The position numbers were made by a program, and so were the translations under genes. DNA of 64,000 bases from Thalassotalea crassostreae. GTDB lineage: Bacteria > Pseudomonadota > Gammaproteobacteria > Enterobacterales > Alteromonadaceae. This document shows positions 7,348 to 18,354 of this stretch, piece by piece. The notes beneath the pieces were generated by a model, which saw only the letters and a program-made list of their open reading frames with translations, had not been told where the DNA came from and searched no databases. Numbering within the stretch: position 1 is the first letter of the stretch; every line of letters starts with the position of its first letter. The stretch lies in assembly GCF_001831495.1 (NCBI RefSeq), contig NZ_CP017689.1, positions 868,001-932,000 on the forward strand, in the 5' to 3' direction.

Positions 7348-7626
7348 ATGCGAATAATCACCGCAGCGCTGTTTATCTTTCTATTGCTCTTGCAATACCG
7401 ACTTTGGTTCGGCAAAAACAGTGTGTCTGATTATTTAGAATTACAAGAAAGTGTTGCCCATCAAATTGCCCAAAATGAAAAACTAAATCAACGAAACAAA
7501 CTTATCTATGCTGACATAGATGATTTAAAAAATGGTTTAGAAGCAATTGAAGAGCGAGCTCGCAATGAACTAGGGATGATCAAAGATGGTGAAACCTTTT
7601 TCCGGGTTATTAACACCGACCAATAA
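7348..7626 (+). CDS. ftsB: Cell division protein FtsB
   Basis: A 92-aa bitopic membrane protein with a membrane helix at residues 3-21, followed by a periplasmic coiled coil (about 28-70) carrying NEKLNQRN and a conserved end, ERARNELGMIKDGETFFRVI. FtsB links FtsQ and FtsL in the divisome and helps switch on septal peptidoglycan synthesis by FtsWI. Length and position directly before ispD match the gammaproteobacterial norm. Confidence 0.93.
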   Translation: MRIITAALFIFLLLLQYRLWFGKNSVSDYLELQESVAHQIAQNEKLNQRNKLIYADIDDLKNGLEAIEERARNELGMIKDGETFFRVINTDQ

Positions 7627-7652
7627 TGATTTGAGAATGGATTTAAATTAAC

Positions 7653-8351
7653 GTGAATCAAACAGCATTTACTCTTGTAGTTCCCTGTGCAGGTAGTGGC
7701 AAACGCATGCAAAGCGATATCGCCAAGCAGTATTTAACCATTAACAATAAGCGCATTATTGAGCACACATTAACGCGACTACTTTCCCATCCTCAAATAG
7801 AAAAAGTCATTGTCGTATTAAGTGCCGATGATGACATCTTTCATTCATTAGACATTGCTGCAGATCAGCGAGTTTTTACTGTTATTGGTGGTGCCGAGCG
7901 CAGCGACTCGGTTTTTGCAGGCATAAATCAGGTTGCTGATAACGATTGGGTATTGGTACACGACGCTGCAAGACCTTGCGTAAGTCATGCTGATATCAGT
8001 AATTTAATTGGCCACTGCACATCAACTGGAGTCGGCGCTATTTTGGCAACTCCGGTTAAAGATACGATGAAGCGCAGTAATGATAATTTGGAAATTTTGC
8101 ATACAACTGAACGCAATAACTTATGGCATGCACAAACGCCACAAATGTATTTATGTGGTCAGTTAAAATCGGCAATGCAACAAGCGAGCGAACAAGGTGT
8201 CGCAATTACCGACGAATCTTCAGCAATTGAAAGCGCTGGTATCGAAAGTCATATTGTTAGTGGTAGAGAAGACAATATAAAGATCACTCGACCTGGCGAT
8301 TTAAATTTAGCGGCATTTATATTATCCGAGCAGGAGGGCACATGCGTATAG
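7653..8351 (+). CDS. ispD: 2-C-methyl-D-erythritol 4-phosphate cytidylyltransferase
   Basis: A 232-aa MEP-pathway enzyme that transfers CMP from CTP to methylerythritol phosphate. The nucleotide-binding start [11 protein letters not shown] with downstream KQY, the motif VHDAARPCV and the late TDESSAIE match the family. The start is GTG at 7653. Its 3' end overlaps ispF by 10 bases, as expected for coupled translation of consecutive pathway steps. Confidence 0.95.
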   Translation: MNQTAFTLVVPCAGSGKRMQSDIAKQYLTINNKRIIEHTLTRLLSHPQIEKVIVVLSADDDIFHSLDIAADQRVFTVIGGAERSDSVFAGINQVADNDWVLVHDAARPCVSHADISNLIGHCTSTGVGAILATPVKDTMKRSNDNLEILHTTERNNLWHAQTPQMYLCGQLKSAMQQASEQGVAITDESSAIESAGIESHIVSGREDNIKITRPGDLNLAAFILSEQEGTCV

Positions 8352-8830
8352 GTCATGGTTTTGATGTGCATAAATTTGGCGGCGACGGTCCGGTAGTTTT
8401 ATGTGGCGTAGAGATTGATTACGAGCAAGGGTTTGTTGCTCATTCTGACGGCGATGTCGCGATTCATGCATTATGTGACTCAATTTTGGGCGCACTAGCA
8501 TTAGGGGATATTGGCAATCATTTCCCGGATACCGATAGCGATTATGAAAACATTTCGAGCCGTATATTGCTCCGTCATGTGGTTTCGTTAATGCATGAAA
8601 GAAACTATAAAGTTGGCAATGTAGACATTACGATTGCTGCGCAAGCGCCAAAGATTGCGCCACACTTATTGGCGATGCGTAACGTATTAGCCGAAGACCT
8701 AAATACAGATATCGATAATGTTAATGTAAAAGCAACGACGACCGAAAAGCTTGGTTATGTTGGTCGAAAAGAAGGCGTTTCAGTCCACGCTGTTGCTTTG
8801 CTCAAAGAAAGCTCGCAGGATTGTTGTTAA
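8342..8830 (+). CDS. ispF: 2-C-methyl-D-erythritol 2,4-cyclodiphosphate synthase
   Basis: A 162-aa trimeric zinc enzyme of the MEP pathway. Metal ligands are visible in GFDVHKF (D and H) and AHSDGDV (H), and the substrate loop in IGNHFPDTD. The C-terminal [18 protein letters not shown] is the family signature. It overlaps ispD upstream and shares TAATG with truD downstream. Confidence 0.96.
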   Translation: MRIGHGFDVHKFGGDGPVVLCGVEIDYEQGFVAHSDGDVAIHALCDSILGALALGDIGNHFPDTDSDYENISSRILLRHVVSLMHERNYKVGNVDITIAAQAPKIAPHLLAMRNVLAEDLNTDIDNVNVKATTTEKLGYVGRKEGVSVHAVALLKESSQDCC

Positions 8831-9948
8831 TGTCTGAGCAAGTTGATAACGCCAAAAATGATATGGACAGTGATAGTGCTAAAGAAAACGCCATTGCTCC
8901 GTTATCGTATCTTTTTGGACAACCAAGCTCCACTGGTGACATAAGAACATCCGCTGATGATTTTAAAGTTTTTGAATTATTACCGTTTGAGCCGTGTGGT
9001 GAAGGCGAGCATTTAATTATTCATATTGAAAAAACTGGCGCCAATACCGTATTTGTTGCTCGCGAGCTGGCGAAATATTTCAAGGTAAAAGAACGACTGG
9101 TTTCCTATGCCGGTTTAAAAGATAGAAATGCTGTAACCCAGCAATATTTTGGTGTACACCTGCCAGGTAAAGCTGAATATGATTTGTCCGATCTAAACAT
9201 CGACGGGGTAACAGTATTATCGTACCAGCGCCACAATAAAAAACTTAAAACAGGCGCGTTAATTGGTAATCGTTTTGAACTGACTATTAGAAATGTATCT
9301 GACGCTTCTGAAGTAGAGCAGCGTTGGCAAAAAGTACAACAGCACGGCGTACCGAATTATTTCGGCGAACAGCGCTTTGGTATTAACGGTAATAACTTAA
9401 CGCTTGCCAAACAAATGTTTGCAGGAAAACGTGTTAACGATAAGAAAAAGCGTGGGTTTTATTTATCAGCCACTCGCTCTTTTATCTTTAATCAGTTTGT
9501 ATCAACTCGAATTGCTAATAATACATTTGATACGCCGTTCAACGGTGATGTGTTTACTTTAGGTAGTAGTCGTTCAATTTTTTGTGAAACCAAAATTGAT
9601 GATCTGATTTTAACGCGATTAAAAGACCAAGAAATTAATATCAGTGCGCCTTTATGGGGAGCAGGGGAGTTAAAGTCAGAGCTGCAAGCAAACGAATTCG
9701 AAACAAAGTTTGCTGAGCAGTATGCGGAACAATGCCGCGGACTCATTAAGTTTGGCTTAAAACAAGAGCGTCGCAGCATGCGTTTAAACCTTTCAAATGG
9801 CAGCCTTTCTCATGGTGCAGACGATAGCGATGACAATACCTTAGTATTGTCATTCTTTTTACCTGCAGGATGCTTTGCAACCACAGTTTTACGCGAATTG
9901 TTGCAATATCAAGATGTTTCACAGCGCGTAAACGTTGAACATAAGTGA
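8830..9948 (+). CDS. truD: tRNA pseudouridine(13) synthase TruD
   Basis: A 372-aa enzyme that isomerises uridine 13 of tRNA-Glu. The catalytic aspartate is in YAGLKDRNAVTQQ; the RNA-binding insertion and the C-terminal motif NYFGEQRFG are also present. The ATG at 8830 overlaps the ispF stop (TAATG) and is preferred over a TTG at 8821. The N-terminus carries about 20 acidic extra residues before the conserved part begins. Confidence 0.94.
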   Translation: MSEQVDNAKNDMDSDSAKENAIAPLSYLFGQPSSTGDIRTSADDFKVFELLPFEPCGEGEHLIIHIEKTGANTVFVARELAKYFKVKERLVSYAGLKDRNAVTQQYFGVHLPGKAEYDLSDLNIDGVTVLSYQRHNKKLKTGALIGNRFELTIRNVSDASEVEQRWQKVQQHGVPNYFGEQRFGINGNNLTLAKQMFAGKRVNDKKKRGFYLSATRSFIFNQFVSTRIANNTFDTPFNGDVFTLGSSRSIFCETKIDDLILTRLKDQEINISAPLWGAGELKSELQANEFETKFAEQYAEQCRGLIKFGLKQERRSMRLNLSNGSLSHGADDSDDNTLVLSFFLPAGCFATTVLRELLQYQDVSQRVNVEHK

Positions 9949-9956
9949 TCTAAATT

Positions 9957-10712
9957 ATGATGAAGATATTGGTCAGTAACGATGACGGCGTAAATGCTTT
10001 AGGCATAAAAATACTTAATGATGAACTCAGTATTTTTGCCGATACATTAGTGGTTGCTCCAGACCGAAATTGCAGTGGTGCAAGTAACTCTTTAACGTTA
10101 TTAAACCCGTTAAGAGCGGATACCTTAGATAACGGTTTTGTCTCGGTTAATGGTACGCCAACAGATTCGGTTCATTTAGGTATTAGTCAATTATTTGATG
10201 GCCAACCAGATTTAGTGGTCGCTGGTGTTAATAATGGTGCGAACTTGGGGGATGATGTGTTGTACTCTGGTACCGTTGCAGCAGCCACTGAAGGACGACA
10301 TATGGGAATGCCGGCAATAGCGGTGTCTATTTGTGGTAAAAGTGAAGCCAATTATCAGACTGCTGCAATTGTTACCGCTCGTATTATTAAGCGATTAAAA
10401 GCGCACCCGTTACCGAGCGATCAAATTCTTAATATCAATGTACCGGATGTTCCTTTGGCGCAATTAAAAGGAATCAAAGTGACGCGTTTAGGGCATCGCC
10501 ATAAAGCAGAAACAATGAAAAAGATGCGAGACCCTTGGAACAGAGATATATATTGGTACGGTACTTTAGGTAGCGAATTAGATTGTGGGCCAGGTACAGA
10601 TTTTCATGCAATCAGTGAAGGTTATGCGTCGGTTACACCAATTACAATAGACATGACTGCCTATAAAAGTATGCAGCAAATGACAGAATGGATGAGTGAA
10701 GTAGAAATATGA
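9957..10712 (+). CDS. surE: 5'/3'-nucleotidase SurE
   Basis: A 251-aa phosphatase acting on nucleoside monophosphates and short polyphosphates, linked to stationary-phase survival. The metal site is in [30 protein letters not shown] and [21 protein letters not shown] follow as in the family. Two adjacent ATGs (9957, 9960) could start it; MKILVSNDD from 9960 resembles most homologues. Its stop overlaps the pcm start by 4 bases. Confidence 0.95.
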   Translation: MMKILVSNDDGVNALGIKILNDELSIFADTLVVAPDRNCSGASNSLTLLNPLRADTLDNGFVSVNGTPTDSVHLGISQLFDGQPDLVVAGVNNGANLGDDVLYSGTVAAATEGRHMGMPAIAVSICGKSEANYQTAAIVTARIIKRLKAHPLPSDQILNINVPDVPLAQLKGIKVTRLGHRHKAETMKKMRDPWNRDIYWYGTLGSELDCGPGTDFHAISEGYASVTPITIDMTAYKSMQQMTEWMSEVEI

Positions 10713-11362
10713 TGGTACAACGTATGGCAGGCAAATCACAGCGAAGTGGTACTTTGCTAGCGCAACAATTGCAAGTGGCTGGGATCAAAGATACACGAGT
10801 ATTGCAAGCGATTGCCAATAGTCCTAGACACATTTTCATTCCGGAAATACTGGCACACAAAGCATACGACAATACCGCGTTGCCGATTGGTCAAGGGCAA
10901 ACTATTTCACAACCTTATATCGTTGCCAAAATGACGGAATTGATTCTGCAACAAGGCGTGAATGACAATGTTCTAGAAATAGGCACAGGTTCAGGCTATC
11001 AAACGTCGATTTTGGCACAGCTGTTTACTAAGGTTTATTCGGTAGAACGAATTAAATCGTTACAGTGGCAAGCGAAACGTAAGCTACAAAAGATAGACTT
11101 TCATAATGTCTCAATGAAACATGGTGATGGTTGGAAAGGTTGGGCAAATAAAGGACCATATAAGGCAATTATTGTTACTGCTGCTGCCAGTGAAGTACCA
11201 CAGCAGTTGTTAGAGCAATTAACTGATGGTGGGCGTTTAATCATACCGGTCGGTAATGAATCACAAGTGTTAAAGCTAATCACCCGAGATGGTGAGCAGT
11301 TTATTAGTCAACAAATCGAAGCGGTTCGGTTTGTGCCACTTGTACCAGGTGACCTACTGTGA
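10709..11362 (+). CDS. pcm: Protein-L-isoaspartate O-methyltransferase
   Basis: A 217-aa repair enzyme that methylates isoaspartate in aged proteins using SAM. SAM-binding motif I is [23 protein letters not shown] and the [13 protein letters not shown] segment that surrounds the isoaspartyl site are present. It overlaps surE (ATGA) and yqaA (GTGA) by 4 bases each, in the usual surE-pcm pairing. Confidence 0.95.
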   Translation: MMVQRMAGKSQRSGTLLAQQLQVAGIKDTRVLQAIANSPRHIFIPEILAHKAYDNTALPIGQGQTISQPYIVAKMTELILQQGVNDNVLEIGTGSGYQTSILAQLFTKVYSVERIKSLQWQAKRKLQKIDFHNVSMKHGDGWKGWANKGPYKAIIVTAAASEVPQQLLEQLTDGGRLIIPVGNESQVLKLITRDGEQFISQQIEAVRFVPLVPGDLL

Positions 11363-11937
11363 AGATTTTTACTAAACTCTACGACTGGACATTACGTTGG
11401 GCTGAGCATCGTTTAGCGCCAGCGGTCTTAGCGGTGTTAACGTTTGCCGAATCGGTGTTCTTTCCAATCCCGCCAGACGTATTATTAGCACCTATGGTGC
11501 TATCAAAGCCTGAGAAAGCTTGGAGATATGCCACACTTACGACGATTTCATCTGTTTTTGGTGGTGTAGTTGGTTATTTATTAGGTTATCTAATGTTTGA
11601 ACCGCTGATTGAGCCTGTTTTAATTGAATTTAACTACATGGATAAATTTGAAAATGCCATGGCTTGGTTTGAAGAATACGGTGTTTGGGTGGTGTTTTTA
11701 GCGGGATTTTCACCTATTCCATATAAAGTATTTACGTTGAGTGCCGGCTTTATGCAGATGCTATTTTTGCCATTTTTGATAGCCTCTGCAGTTGGTCGTG
11801 GTATGCGCTTCTTTTTAGTCGCAGGACTGATTAAGTTTGGCGGCCCGAAAATGGAAGCTAAATTGCGTAATAGTATTGACGTTATCGGTTGGTCAGTCGT
11901 GATCCTTGCGGTTATTGCTTATCTTGTATTTAGTTAA
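11359..11937 (+). CDS. YqaA-family inner-membrane protein (DedA-like, SNARE-associated domain)
   Basis: A 192-aa membrane protein with four to five hydrophobic segments. It shows the family pattern [18 protein letters not shown] and, in the second half, [18 protein letters not shown], two re-entrant proline-rich loops typical of DedA-like proteins. DedA relatives are implicated in lipid flipping and membrane potential, but the YqaA branch has no firm function. The GTG start overlaps the pcm stop. This gene between pcm and nlpD is common in Alteromonadales and related orders. Confidence 0.85.
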   Translation: MKIFTKLYDWTLRWAEHRLAPAVLAVLTFAESVFFPIPPDVLLAPMVLSKPEKAWRYATLTTISSVFGGVVGYLLGYLMFEPLIEPVLIEFNYMDKFENAMAWFEEYGVWVVFLAGFSPIPYKVFTLSAGFMQMLFLPFLIASAVGRGMRFFLVAGLIKFGGPKMEAKLRNSIDVIGWSVVILAVIAYLVFS

Positions 11938-11977
11938 TTCTATAATTATTTAAAACCTATTTAAAACTATATTATCA

Positions 11978-12829
11978 ATGAGTTACATAACCAACATTAG
12001 GTCCCATTTTTTGCCAGTAATAATTCTTATATTGTTATTGCTGGTAATTTCTGCCTGTTCGCAACGAACAAGGCCTGCGCCAGTGGTTAGTTTAAGTGGT
12101 TCTGTTCCTACAAAAGTTGAAACTAAAAATACCCTTACAGCCGATAGTTACACCGTAAAAAAAGGTGAAACTTTATATTCTATCGCCTGGCGTGCAGGTA
12201 AAGATGTTAGGACACTAGCCAATATTAATAATATCTCTGCCCCTTACAATATCTATCCTGGGCAAATAATATCATTAACTGCTAAAACAAGCAGTACAAA
12301 AGGCCCGACCAGTGATAAGGGCAAAAATAAAACTAAAAATGTTAATAAAGAGCTAAAAAGTGACTACAAAAATGTTGCAAATGATAAATCTGGGGAGTAT
12401 GGTGGAGACAGTGGCGGAAAATTCACCAAGGTAAAGGTGCCTTCTCTGACACAAAAAGTGAAAAATTGGGTGTGGCCTGTAAATGGTCGAATTATATCGA
12501 GTTTTTCCAATTCTGCACAGGGTAACAAGGGCGTGGATATCGCCGGTGAGCTGAATCAGCCAGTGAAAGCTGCTGCTGAAGGCCTTGTAGTCTATGCAGG
12601 TAACGCATTACGCGGTTATGGCAATCTAATAATAATAAAGCACAATGATGACTATCTAAGTGCATATGCGCATAATGAAACCTTGCTTGTTAAAGAGCAA
12701 GAATCGGTGAAAACCGGTCAGGTAATCGCGAAAATGGGCAACACGGGCACGGATAAAACCATGTTGCATTTTGAAATCCGTTTTAGGGGCAAATCGGTCG
12801 ATCCAACAAGGTATCTTCCGAAAAAATAA
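11978..12829 (+). CDS. nlpD: NlpD-type LysM/M23 lipoprotein, amidase activator
   Basis: A 283-aa lipoprotein; the lipobox ISAC places the lipidated cysteine at residue 27. A LysM peptidoglycan-binding domain covers about 53-98 (YTVKKGETLYSIAW). A charged linker follows, then a LytM/M23 domain from about 165. That domain is degenerate (GVDIAG lacks the first zinc histidine), which marks it as an activator of a cell-separation amidase such as AmiC rather than a peptidase. It precedes rpoS; in enterics the main rpoS promoter lies inside nlpD. Confidence 0.92.
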   Translation: MSYITNIRSHFLPVIILILLLLVISACSQRTRPAPVVSLSGSVPTKVETKNTLTADSYTVKKGETLYSIAWRAGKDVRTLANINNISAPYNIYPGQIISLTAKTSSTKGPTSDKGKNKTKNVNKELKSDYKNVANDKSGEYGGDSGGKFTKVKVPSLTQKVKNWVWPVNGRIISSFSNSAQGNKGVDIAGELNQPVKAAAEGLVVYAGNALRGYGNLIIIKHNDDYLSAYAHNETLLVKEQESVKTGQVIAKMGNTGTDKTMLHFEIRFRGKSVDPTRYLPKK

Positions 12830-12888
12830 GAGGCTAGAAAGTGACAGTTTAAGTGAATAATAAACCATGAAGTTATTGGGAGATTACA

Positions 12889-13839
12889 ATGGTAAAAGTG
12901 AAGGAAGTTGCAACAAAAGCAAAGGCAGCGCCAAAAGCAAAAGCGGCACCTAAAGCAAAAGCAACAAAAAAAGATGAAAAACTTGCAACAGAAGAAACAT
13001 CATCTAACTTAGATGCAACTCAAATGTATTTAAGTGAGATTGGGTTCTCACCATTATTAAGCGCAGAAGAAGAAGTATATTTTTCTCGCAAATCATTAAA
13101 AGGTTGTGAAAAGTCACGAGCCCGAATGATTGAAAGTAACCTCCGACTCGTAGTTAAGATTGCACGAAGATACAATAATCGCGGTTTACCATTATTAGAC
13201 TTAATCGAAGAAGGCAACTTAGGCCTGATCCGCGCCGTCGAAAAATTTGACCCTGAAAGAGGCTTCCGCTTCTCTACTTATGCTACTTGGTGGATACGCC
13301 AAACCATTGAACGTGCGATAATGAATCAAACCCGCACTATTCGTTTACCTATTCATGTCGTAAAAGAGCTTAACGTCTATTTACGTGCTGCTCGTGAACT
13401 TATTCAAAAGCTTGATCATGAACCAACAGCTGAAGAAATTGCTGAAAAATTAGATGTGCCTGTTGCTGACGTAAGTAAAATGCTTAAGCTAAACGAGCGC
13501 ATAACATCGGTTGATACACCATTTGGTGGTGAATCAGATAAAGCACTGTTAGATGTGATTGCTGACGAGAAAAGTCAAGGTCCAGAATCAGATCTGCAGG
13601 ATGATGATATCAAACAAAGCATTGTTCACTGGTTAAATGAACTTAACTCGAAACAACGTGAAGTGTTAGCGAGACGTTTTGGTCTTCTTGGTTATGAACC
13701 TGCGACATTAGAAGATGTTGGTCATGAAATTGGTTTAACTCGAGAGCGTGTAAGACAGATTCAAGTTGAAGCGTTAAAACGTTTGCGTGATATTTTGTCT
13801 GCACAAGACTTATCGATTGAAGCGCTATTCCAAGCATAA
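12889..13839 (+). CDS. rpoS: RNA polymerase sigma factor RpoS
   Basis: A 316-aa general stress sigma factor. Region 1.2 starts at TQMYLSEIG, region 2 includes [32 protein letters not shown] and the -10 recognition helix ending [10 protein letters not shown], and region 4 ends with [16 protein letters not shown] for -35 contact. Before region 1.2 is an unusual basic tail with [15 protein letters not shown] repeats, encoded by near-identical 15-base units at about 12915-12968. A GGGAG ribosome site precedes the ATG. The gene ends at a shared terminator facing mutS. Confidence 0.96.
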   Translation: MVKVKEVATKAKAAPKAKAAPKAKATKKDEKLATEETSSNLDATQMYLSEIGFSPLLSAEEEVYFSRKSLKGCEKSRARMIESNLRLVVKIARRYNNRGLPLLDLIEEGNLGLIRAVEKFDPERGFRFSTYATWWIRQTIERAIMNQTRTIRLPIHVVKELNVYLRAARELIQKLDHEPTAEEIAEKLDVPVADVSKMLKLNERITSVDTPFGGESDKALLDVIADEKSQGPESDLQDDDIKQSIVHWLNELNSKQREVLARRFGLLGYEPATLEDVGHEIGLTRERVRQIQVEALKRLRDILSAQDLSIEALFQA

Positions 13840-13853
13840 ATCCTAATAGCAAT

Positions 13854-13885
13854 AAAAAACCAGCTTTTTAAAGCTGGTTTTTTTT
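13854..13885. terminator. Bidirectional terminator between rpoS and mutS
   Basis: AAAAAACCAGCTT pairs with AAGCTGGTTTTTT around a TTTA loop. Flanking A and T runs allow it to stop transcripts from both convergent genes. Confidence 0.9.
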
Positions 13886-13922
13886 GTGTTGTGAAAACGT
13901 TATTTTGAAAACTACCTTGAAA

Positions 13923-16499
13923 CTATAGTTTCGCCTTTAATTCAAATAACAAATCCATCGCTTCTCTTGGCGTTATATCATCTATATTTATCGCTTTTAA
14001 ATCATTTACCACTGGGTGCTCTTGAGCGATTAAATCAGGCTGTAATTGCTGTGGCGTAGAAACAATGGTTGCAGTTTGTTGAGATTCTAATTCCGCTAAG
14101 CGTTGTTTGGCGCGATTAATAACCGCTTTTGGTACCCCTGCAAGTTGCGCAACCTGTAAACCAAAACTTTTACTTGCGGCGCCTTCTTGTACAGCGTGCA
14201 TAAAGACAATTGAATCGTTATGTTCAATCGCATCTAAATGAATGTTGGCAAGGCCTTCCATTTGCGTGGCGAGCTCAGTTAATTCAAAGTAATGACTGGC
14301 AAATAAAGTAAAGGCATTTGAGTTCACCGCTAAGTACTCAGCACAAGCCCAGGCTAATGATAGACCATCATAGGTACTGGTACCTCGACCGATTTCATCA
14401 AGTAATACCAAAGACTTATCTGTGGCATTATGCAAAATATTGGCTGTTTCGGTCATTTCCACCATAAACGTTGAGCGACCACTTGCCAAATCATCGGAAG
14501 CGCCGATTCGGGTAAATATACGATCAACGATGCCTATCTCGGCGCGCTCTGCCGGTACAAAACTACCAACATGGGCTAATAGCGTGATCAATGCCGTTTG
14601 ACGCATGTAAGTTGATTTACCGCCCATATTAGGCCCTGTTATGATCAACATACGACGATGGTCTGACAATTCTACCGGATTTGCAATAAATGCTTCTTTA
14701 CTAACGAATTCAACAACCGGATGTCGACCGGCATCTATATGAATACCTGGGTTGTCAGTAAGAGTTGGTTTTTGATAGTTTAAACTTATTGCTCTCTCAG
14801 CAAAGGTATTTAATACATCGAGCGTTGATATCGCATCACTTAAGTTTTGCAGTTGTTCTATATACGGCGCGGTCAATTGAAATAGCTCTTCATATAAGCG
14901 TTTTTCTAAAGCTAAAAACTTAGACTGAGCCGATAGCACTTTTTCTTCATGTTGTTTAAGTTCATCAGTAATAAAACGTTCGTTGTTTTTCAATGTCTGA
15001 CGACGAATGTATTCATCAGGCGCCTGTGAAGATTGAGCACGACTGATCTCAATGAAGAAGCCATGCACCTTATTGTATCCCACCTTTAATGTTGGAATAC
15101 CAGTGCGCTCGCGCTCACGAACTTCTAATTCACTTAAAAAGTTTGTTGCGCCTTGGCTAAGGTTTCGAAGTTCATCTAACTCACTGTTATAGCCTTCTTT
15201 TATAACACCACCATCGCGTATCAATACCGGTGGATTTTCGATTACCGCATCAAATAGTAATTTTTCTAACGAATCAATTGGTGCCGCCAATTTGGCCAAT
15301 TGCTGCAAATAACTTTGTTTACTTACACCAAGTAATTGTTTTACTTCTGGCAAAATACCGAGCGCATTTCTCAATCTTGCGAAGTCTCTTGGACGAGCAC
15401 TACCAAGTGCAATACGGGCAATAATTCGTTCGATATCACCAATGTTCTTGATACTGTCGAACAAATCGGTGTATAAGTCTTCGTCAATAATACCGCTGAT
15501 AGCTTGTTGTCGATTCTCTAAGGTTTCAATGTCTCTAAGTGGAAAATGCAGCCAACGCTTTAACAGTCGAGAGCCCATCGCCGATGCGGATTTATCTAAT
15601 ACCGCAGCTAAGGTATTTTCTATGCCACCGGAAAGGTTTTGAGTTAATTCTAAATTCTTTCGCGTTGCAGAATCTAAAATTACACCTTGAGCATAAGCTT
15701 GCGCTTTTATGTCTCGAATGTGTGGTAGGGCGGTTCGTTGAGTATCTTTTACATATTGTAAAAGACAACCTGCAGCTTGCAGAGCATACGGGTAATCATC
15801 AACGCCAAAGCCTGATAATTCCTTGGTATTGAATTGCTGATTTAGAACTTTAAAACTGGTGTCTAAGTCAAATTCCCAATCTGGGCGACGGCGACTGCCT
15901 TTGTATACTTGCACTATATCCAAGTGTTCAAAAGACTCTGGATATAATAACTCTGCTGGTGAAAGTCGCTGTAACTCGGCCTGTAACTGTTCTAATGTTT
16001 CAGGCTGGCAAATTACAAAGCGACCACTACTCATATCTAAATAGCTAATGCCAAATTTTTGCTGCTCAAGTTTAGCTATAGATGCAAATACCGAAACTAA
16101 TAAGTTATCTTGTTTATCTTCTAACAAAGCCTCATCTGAAATAGTACCAGGGGTAACAACACGGACTACTTTTCGCTCGACTGGACCCTTGCTGGTTGCC
16201 GGGTCGCCAATTTGCTCGCAAATAGCAACCGATTCGCCAAGCTTCACTAGCTTAGCTAAATAATTTTCTACTGCATGATAGGGTACACCGGCCATTGGAA
16301 TTGCGTTACCACCGGTTTTTCCGCGGGCAGTTAAAGATATATCAAGAAGCTCTGATGCTTTTTTTGCATCATCGAAAAATAGTTCGTAAAAATCACCCAT
16401 GCGATAAAACATCAAAATTGTTGGAAATTCTGCTTTGATTTTTAAATATTGGCGCATCATCGGTGTGTGATTGCTATTGGTAAAAAGGTCGTCTGTCAT
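13923..16499 (-). CDS. mutS: DNA mismatch repair protein MutS
   Basis: An 858-aa mismatch sensor. The N-terminal mismatch-reading motif [15 protein letters not shown] carries the Phe-x-Glu pair. The C-terminal ATPase has Walker [10 protein letters not shown], the signature [14 protein letters not shown] and Walker [17 protein letters not shown]. Length matches the family (E. coli 853). The tail carries a typical short dimer/tetramer helix ([14 protein letters not shown]). It is convergent with rpoS and divergent from recA. Confidence 0.98.
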   Translation of the reverse strand: MTDDLFTNSNHTPMMRQYLKIKAEFPTILMFYRMGDFYELFFDDAKKASELLDISLTARGKTGGNAIPMAGVPYHAVENYLAKLVKLGESVAICEQIGDPATSKGPVERKVVRVVTPGTISDEALLEDKQDNLLVSVFASIAKLEQQKFGISYLDMSSGRFVICQPETLEQLQAELQRLSPAELLYPESFEHLDIVQVYKGSRRRPDWEFDLDTSFKVLNQQFNTKELSGFGVDDYPYALQAAGCLLQYVKDTQRTALPHIRDIKAQAYAQGVILDSATRKNLELTQNLSGGIENTLAAVLDKSASAMGSRLLKRWLHFPLRDIETLENRQQAISGIIDEDLYTDLFDSIKNIGDIERIIARIALGSARPRDFARLRNALGILPEVKQLLGVSKQSYLQQLAKLAAPIDSLEKLLFDAVIENPPVLIRDGGVIKEGYNSELDELRNLSQGATNFLSELEVRERERTGIPTLKVGYNKVHGFFIEISRAQSSQAPDEYIRRQTLKNNERFITDELKQHEEKVLSAQSKFLALEKRLYEELFQLTAPYIEQLQNLSDAISTLDVLNTFAERAISLNYQKPTLTDNPGIHIDAGRHPVVEFVSKEAFIANPVELSDHRRMLIITGPNMGGKSTYMRQTALITLLAHVGSFVPAERAEIGIVDRIFTRIGASDDLASGRSTFMVEMTETANILHNATDKSLVLLDEIGRGTSTYDGLSLAWACAEYLAVNSNAFTLFASHYFELTELATQMEGLANIHLDAIEHNDSIVFMHAVQEGAASKSFGLQVAQLAGVPKAVINRAKQRLAELESQQTATIVSTPQQLQPDLIAQEHPVVNDLKAINIDDITPREAMDLLFELKAKL

Positions 16500-16960
16500 T
16501 GATTAGCTTTTGTATTTATTAACGTTTTTAAAAACATGAAAATTATTATTGTGATATCAGTCAGGAAAGTTGAAAATAGCCGTTATTAACCCGGTATATC
16601 CAGAACTTTCGAGTGATGTGTTTACCCAATACGCGTTAGAGTTACGATGTTAAAATAATATCTAACTAAGCGCAAAGTAAGTTGCAATTAATTATCAAAT
16701 AAAATGCAAAAGATTTACTGTAAAACTACTGTATAAAATGACTATCTATTTACAGTGTTTTTAAATTATTCACTGTTTAATTAAACATTATTCTCCTTGG
16801 TGGGAAAATAGTAATAAGATAAATGTTTTAAATATCAATGTTTTATCGTTTTTGTTGTGTTTTATTTTAAAATAAATAAAAAATCCAGTTGATACTGTAC
16901 GATTATACAGTATACTGTTTCGTAACTACTGGATAAAAAGATTACAAATCGGAGACTACA
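16500..16960. other. Divergent mutS-recA intergenic region
   Basis: 461 AT-rich bases without a supported gene. The recA promoter and LexA box lie at its right end (16889-16916). A CTGT-rich zone at 16717-16771 resembles LexA half-sites but shows no correctly spaced pair. Confidence 0.6.
16889..16916 (+). promoter_or_regulatory. recA promoter with LexA (SOS) operator
   Basis: The -35 TTGATA (16889) and -10 TATACT (16911) are 16 bases apart. Between and overlapping them is TACTGTACGATTATACAGTA (16893-16912), a perfect CTGT-N8-ACAG SOS box. The arrangement is nearly the same as the E. coli recA promoter, so recA should be repressed by LexA and induced by DNA damage. Confidence 0.93.
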
Positions 16961-17983
16961 ATGGACGCAAATAAAGAAAAGGCGTTATCAGCAGCGCTAG
17001 GTCAAATTGAAAGACAATTTGGTAAAGGTTCTATCATGAAACTTGGTGATAACCGCAGTATGGAAGTTGAAACTATTTCAACAGGTTCTTTAGCCTTGGA
17101 TGTGGCGCTAGGTGCTGGTGGTTTACCGATGGGACGTGTTGTTGAGATTTACGGTCCTGAATCAAGTGGTAAAACCACGTTAACGCTTGAAGTTATCGCT
17201 GAAGCACAGCGTAACGGTAAAGTTTGTGCCTTTGTTGATGCTGAGCATGCACTTGATCCTATTTATGCTGAGAAGCTTGGTGTAGATATTAATGAATTAT
17301 TAGTGTCGCAACCTGACACTGGTGAGCAAGCATTGGAAATCGTTGATATGTTAAGCCGCTCTGGCGCCGTTGATGTAATCGTAGTCGATTCAGTTGCAGC
17401 TCTTACACCAAAAGCAGAAATTGAAGGTGACATGGGAGATTCGCACATGGGTTTACAAGCACGTATGTTATCGCAAGCAATGCGTAAACTTACTGGTAAC
17501 CTTAAGCAGTCAAATACCATGCTTATTTTCATCAACCAAATTCGTATGAAAATTGGTGTAATGTTTGGTAATCCAGAAACTACAACAGGTGGTAATGCGC
17601 TTAAGTTCTATGCGTCGGTTCGTCTTGATATTCGTCGTATTGGTGCAGTTAAAGAAGGTGATGAGATCACTGGTAACGAAACTCGCGTGAAAGTGGTTAA
17701 AAACAAGATCGCTCCTCCGTTCAAACAAGCAGAGTTCCAAATCTTATATGGTTTAGGTATAAACAGTTTAGGCGAATTAATCGATCTTGGTGTTAAGCAC
17801 AAGATGGTTGAAAAAGCAGGTGCTTGGTATAGCTGTATGGGCGAAAGAATTGGTCAAGGTAAAGCAAATGCTACTAAATACCTTGCTGAAAACCCTGCAA
17901 TGGCGAAAGATTTAGAAGGTAAGTTACGTAGCCTATTATTAGCACCTATCGAACTTACTTCCGAAGAGGAAATCGAAGAGTAA
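16961..17983 (+). CDS. recA: Recombinase RecA
   Basis: A 340-aa strand-exchange ATPase and LexA co-protease. Walker A is GPESSGKTT, Walker [11 protein letters not shown]; the DNA-binding loop region contains [17 protein letters not shown]; and the acidic C-terminal tail ends EEEIEE. GGAG 6 bases before the ATG is the ribosome site. Unlike in most gammaproteobacteria, recX does not follow directly; it is at 26766. Confidence 0.98.
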   Translation: MDANKEKALSAALGQIERQFGKGSIMKLGDNRSMEVETISTGSLALDVALGAGGLPMGRVVEIYGPESSGKTTLTLEVIAEAQRNGKVCAFVDAEHALDPIYAEKLGVDINELLVSQPDTGEQALEIVDMLSRSGAVDVIVVDSVAALTPKAEIEGDMGDSHMGLQARMLSQAMRKLTGNLKQSNTMLIFINQIRMKIGVMFGNPETTTGGNALKFYASVRLDIRRIGAVKEGDEITGNETRVKVVKNKIAPPFKQAEFQILYGLGINSLGELIDLGVKHKMVEKAGAWYSCMGERIGQGKANATKYLAENPAMAKDLEGKLRSLLLAPIELTSEEEIEE

Positions 17984-18061
17984 TTAATATCGAGAAGTAA
18001 AACTTAATCAAAAACTAGATAAAAATCTTAACATCAGTTTTTATTAATCTTTTTGCATTTT

Positions 18062-18090
18062 AAATGGCGCTCATTGAGCGCCATTTTTTT
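18062..18090 (+). terminator. recA terminator
   Basis: AAATGGCGCTC pairs with GAGCGCCATTT around a short loop and is followed by T residues. Confidence 0.92.
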
Positions 18091-18260
18091 GTCACAGTTC
18101 TTACCTTGTTGTAACAATTAAGCTTTTTCACTATTTCAAACCCGAACTATTTTATTAAATATTATAATTGAACTAGTTAGTGCAACTTTTTCTTAATAGA
18201 CTTTTGATGCACATGTTCGTTTTATTATCTTGATTTTAGCTTTCTAGGATTCTTTTATTT

Positions 18261-18309
18261 AGACGTCTATACGTTTAGATGTTGACAATGCCGGGCGAAT
18301 TAGTACTAT
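18261..18309 (+). promoter_or_regulatory. metA promoter with three tandem MetJ boxes
   Basis: AGACGTCT (18261, a perfect met box), ATACGTTT (18269) and AGATGTTG (18277) are contiguous 8-bp units; MetJ-SAM dimers bind such tandem boxes. The last box runs into the -35 TTGACA (18282-18287), with a -10 TACTAT at 18304-18309 (16-base spacer). This predicts repression by MetJ when SAM is abundant. Confidence 0.85.
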
Positions 18310-18354
18310 AAGCCAATGTTCGAACGCTAAATTACTTATTGTTTACTATTTATT

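Larger units (their letters stand above)
17984..18354. other. recA-metA intergenic region
   Basis: 371 bases hold the recA terminator (18062-18090) and the MetJ-controlled metA promoter (18261-18309); nothing else is supported. Confidence 0.7.

Noticed and set aside
16717..16771. Second LexA box upstream of recA
   Set aside because: CTGT occurs several times, but the first two are direct rather than inverted, and the ACAG partner is far beyond the required 8-base spacing.
17263..17802. Several minus-strand frames inside recA
   Set aside because: They are shadows of the recA codons without ribosome sites or recognisable domains; the same holds for similar frames inside metH, mutS, alaS, oadA and the nqr genes.
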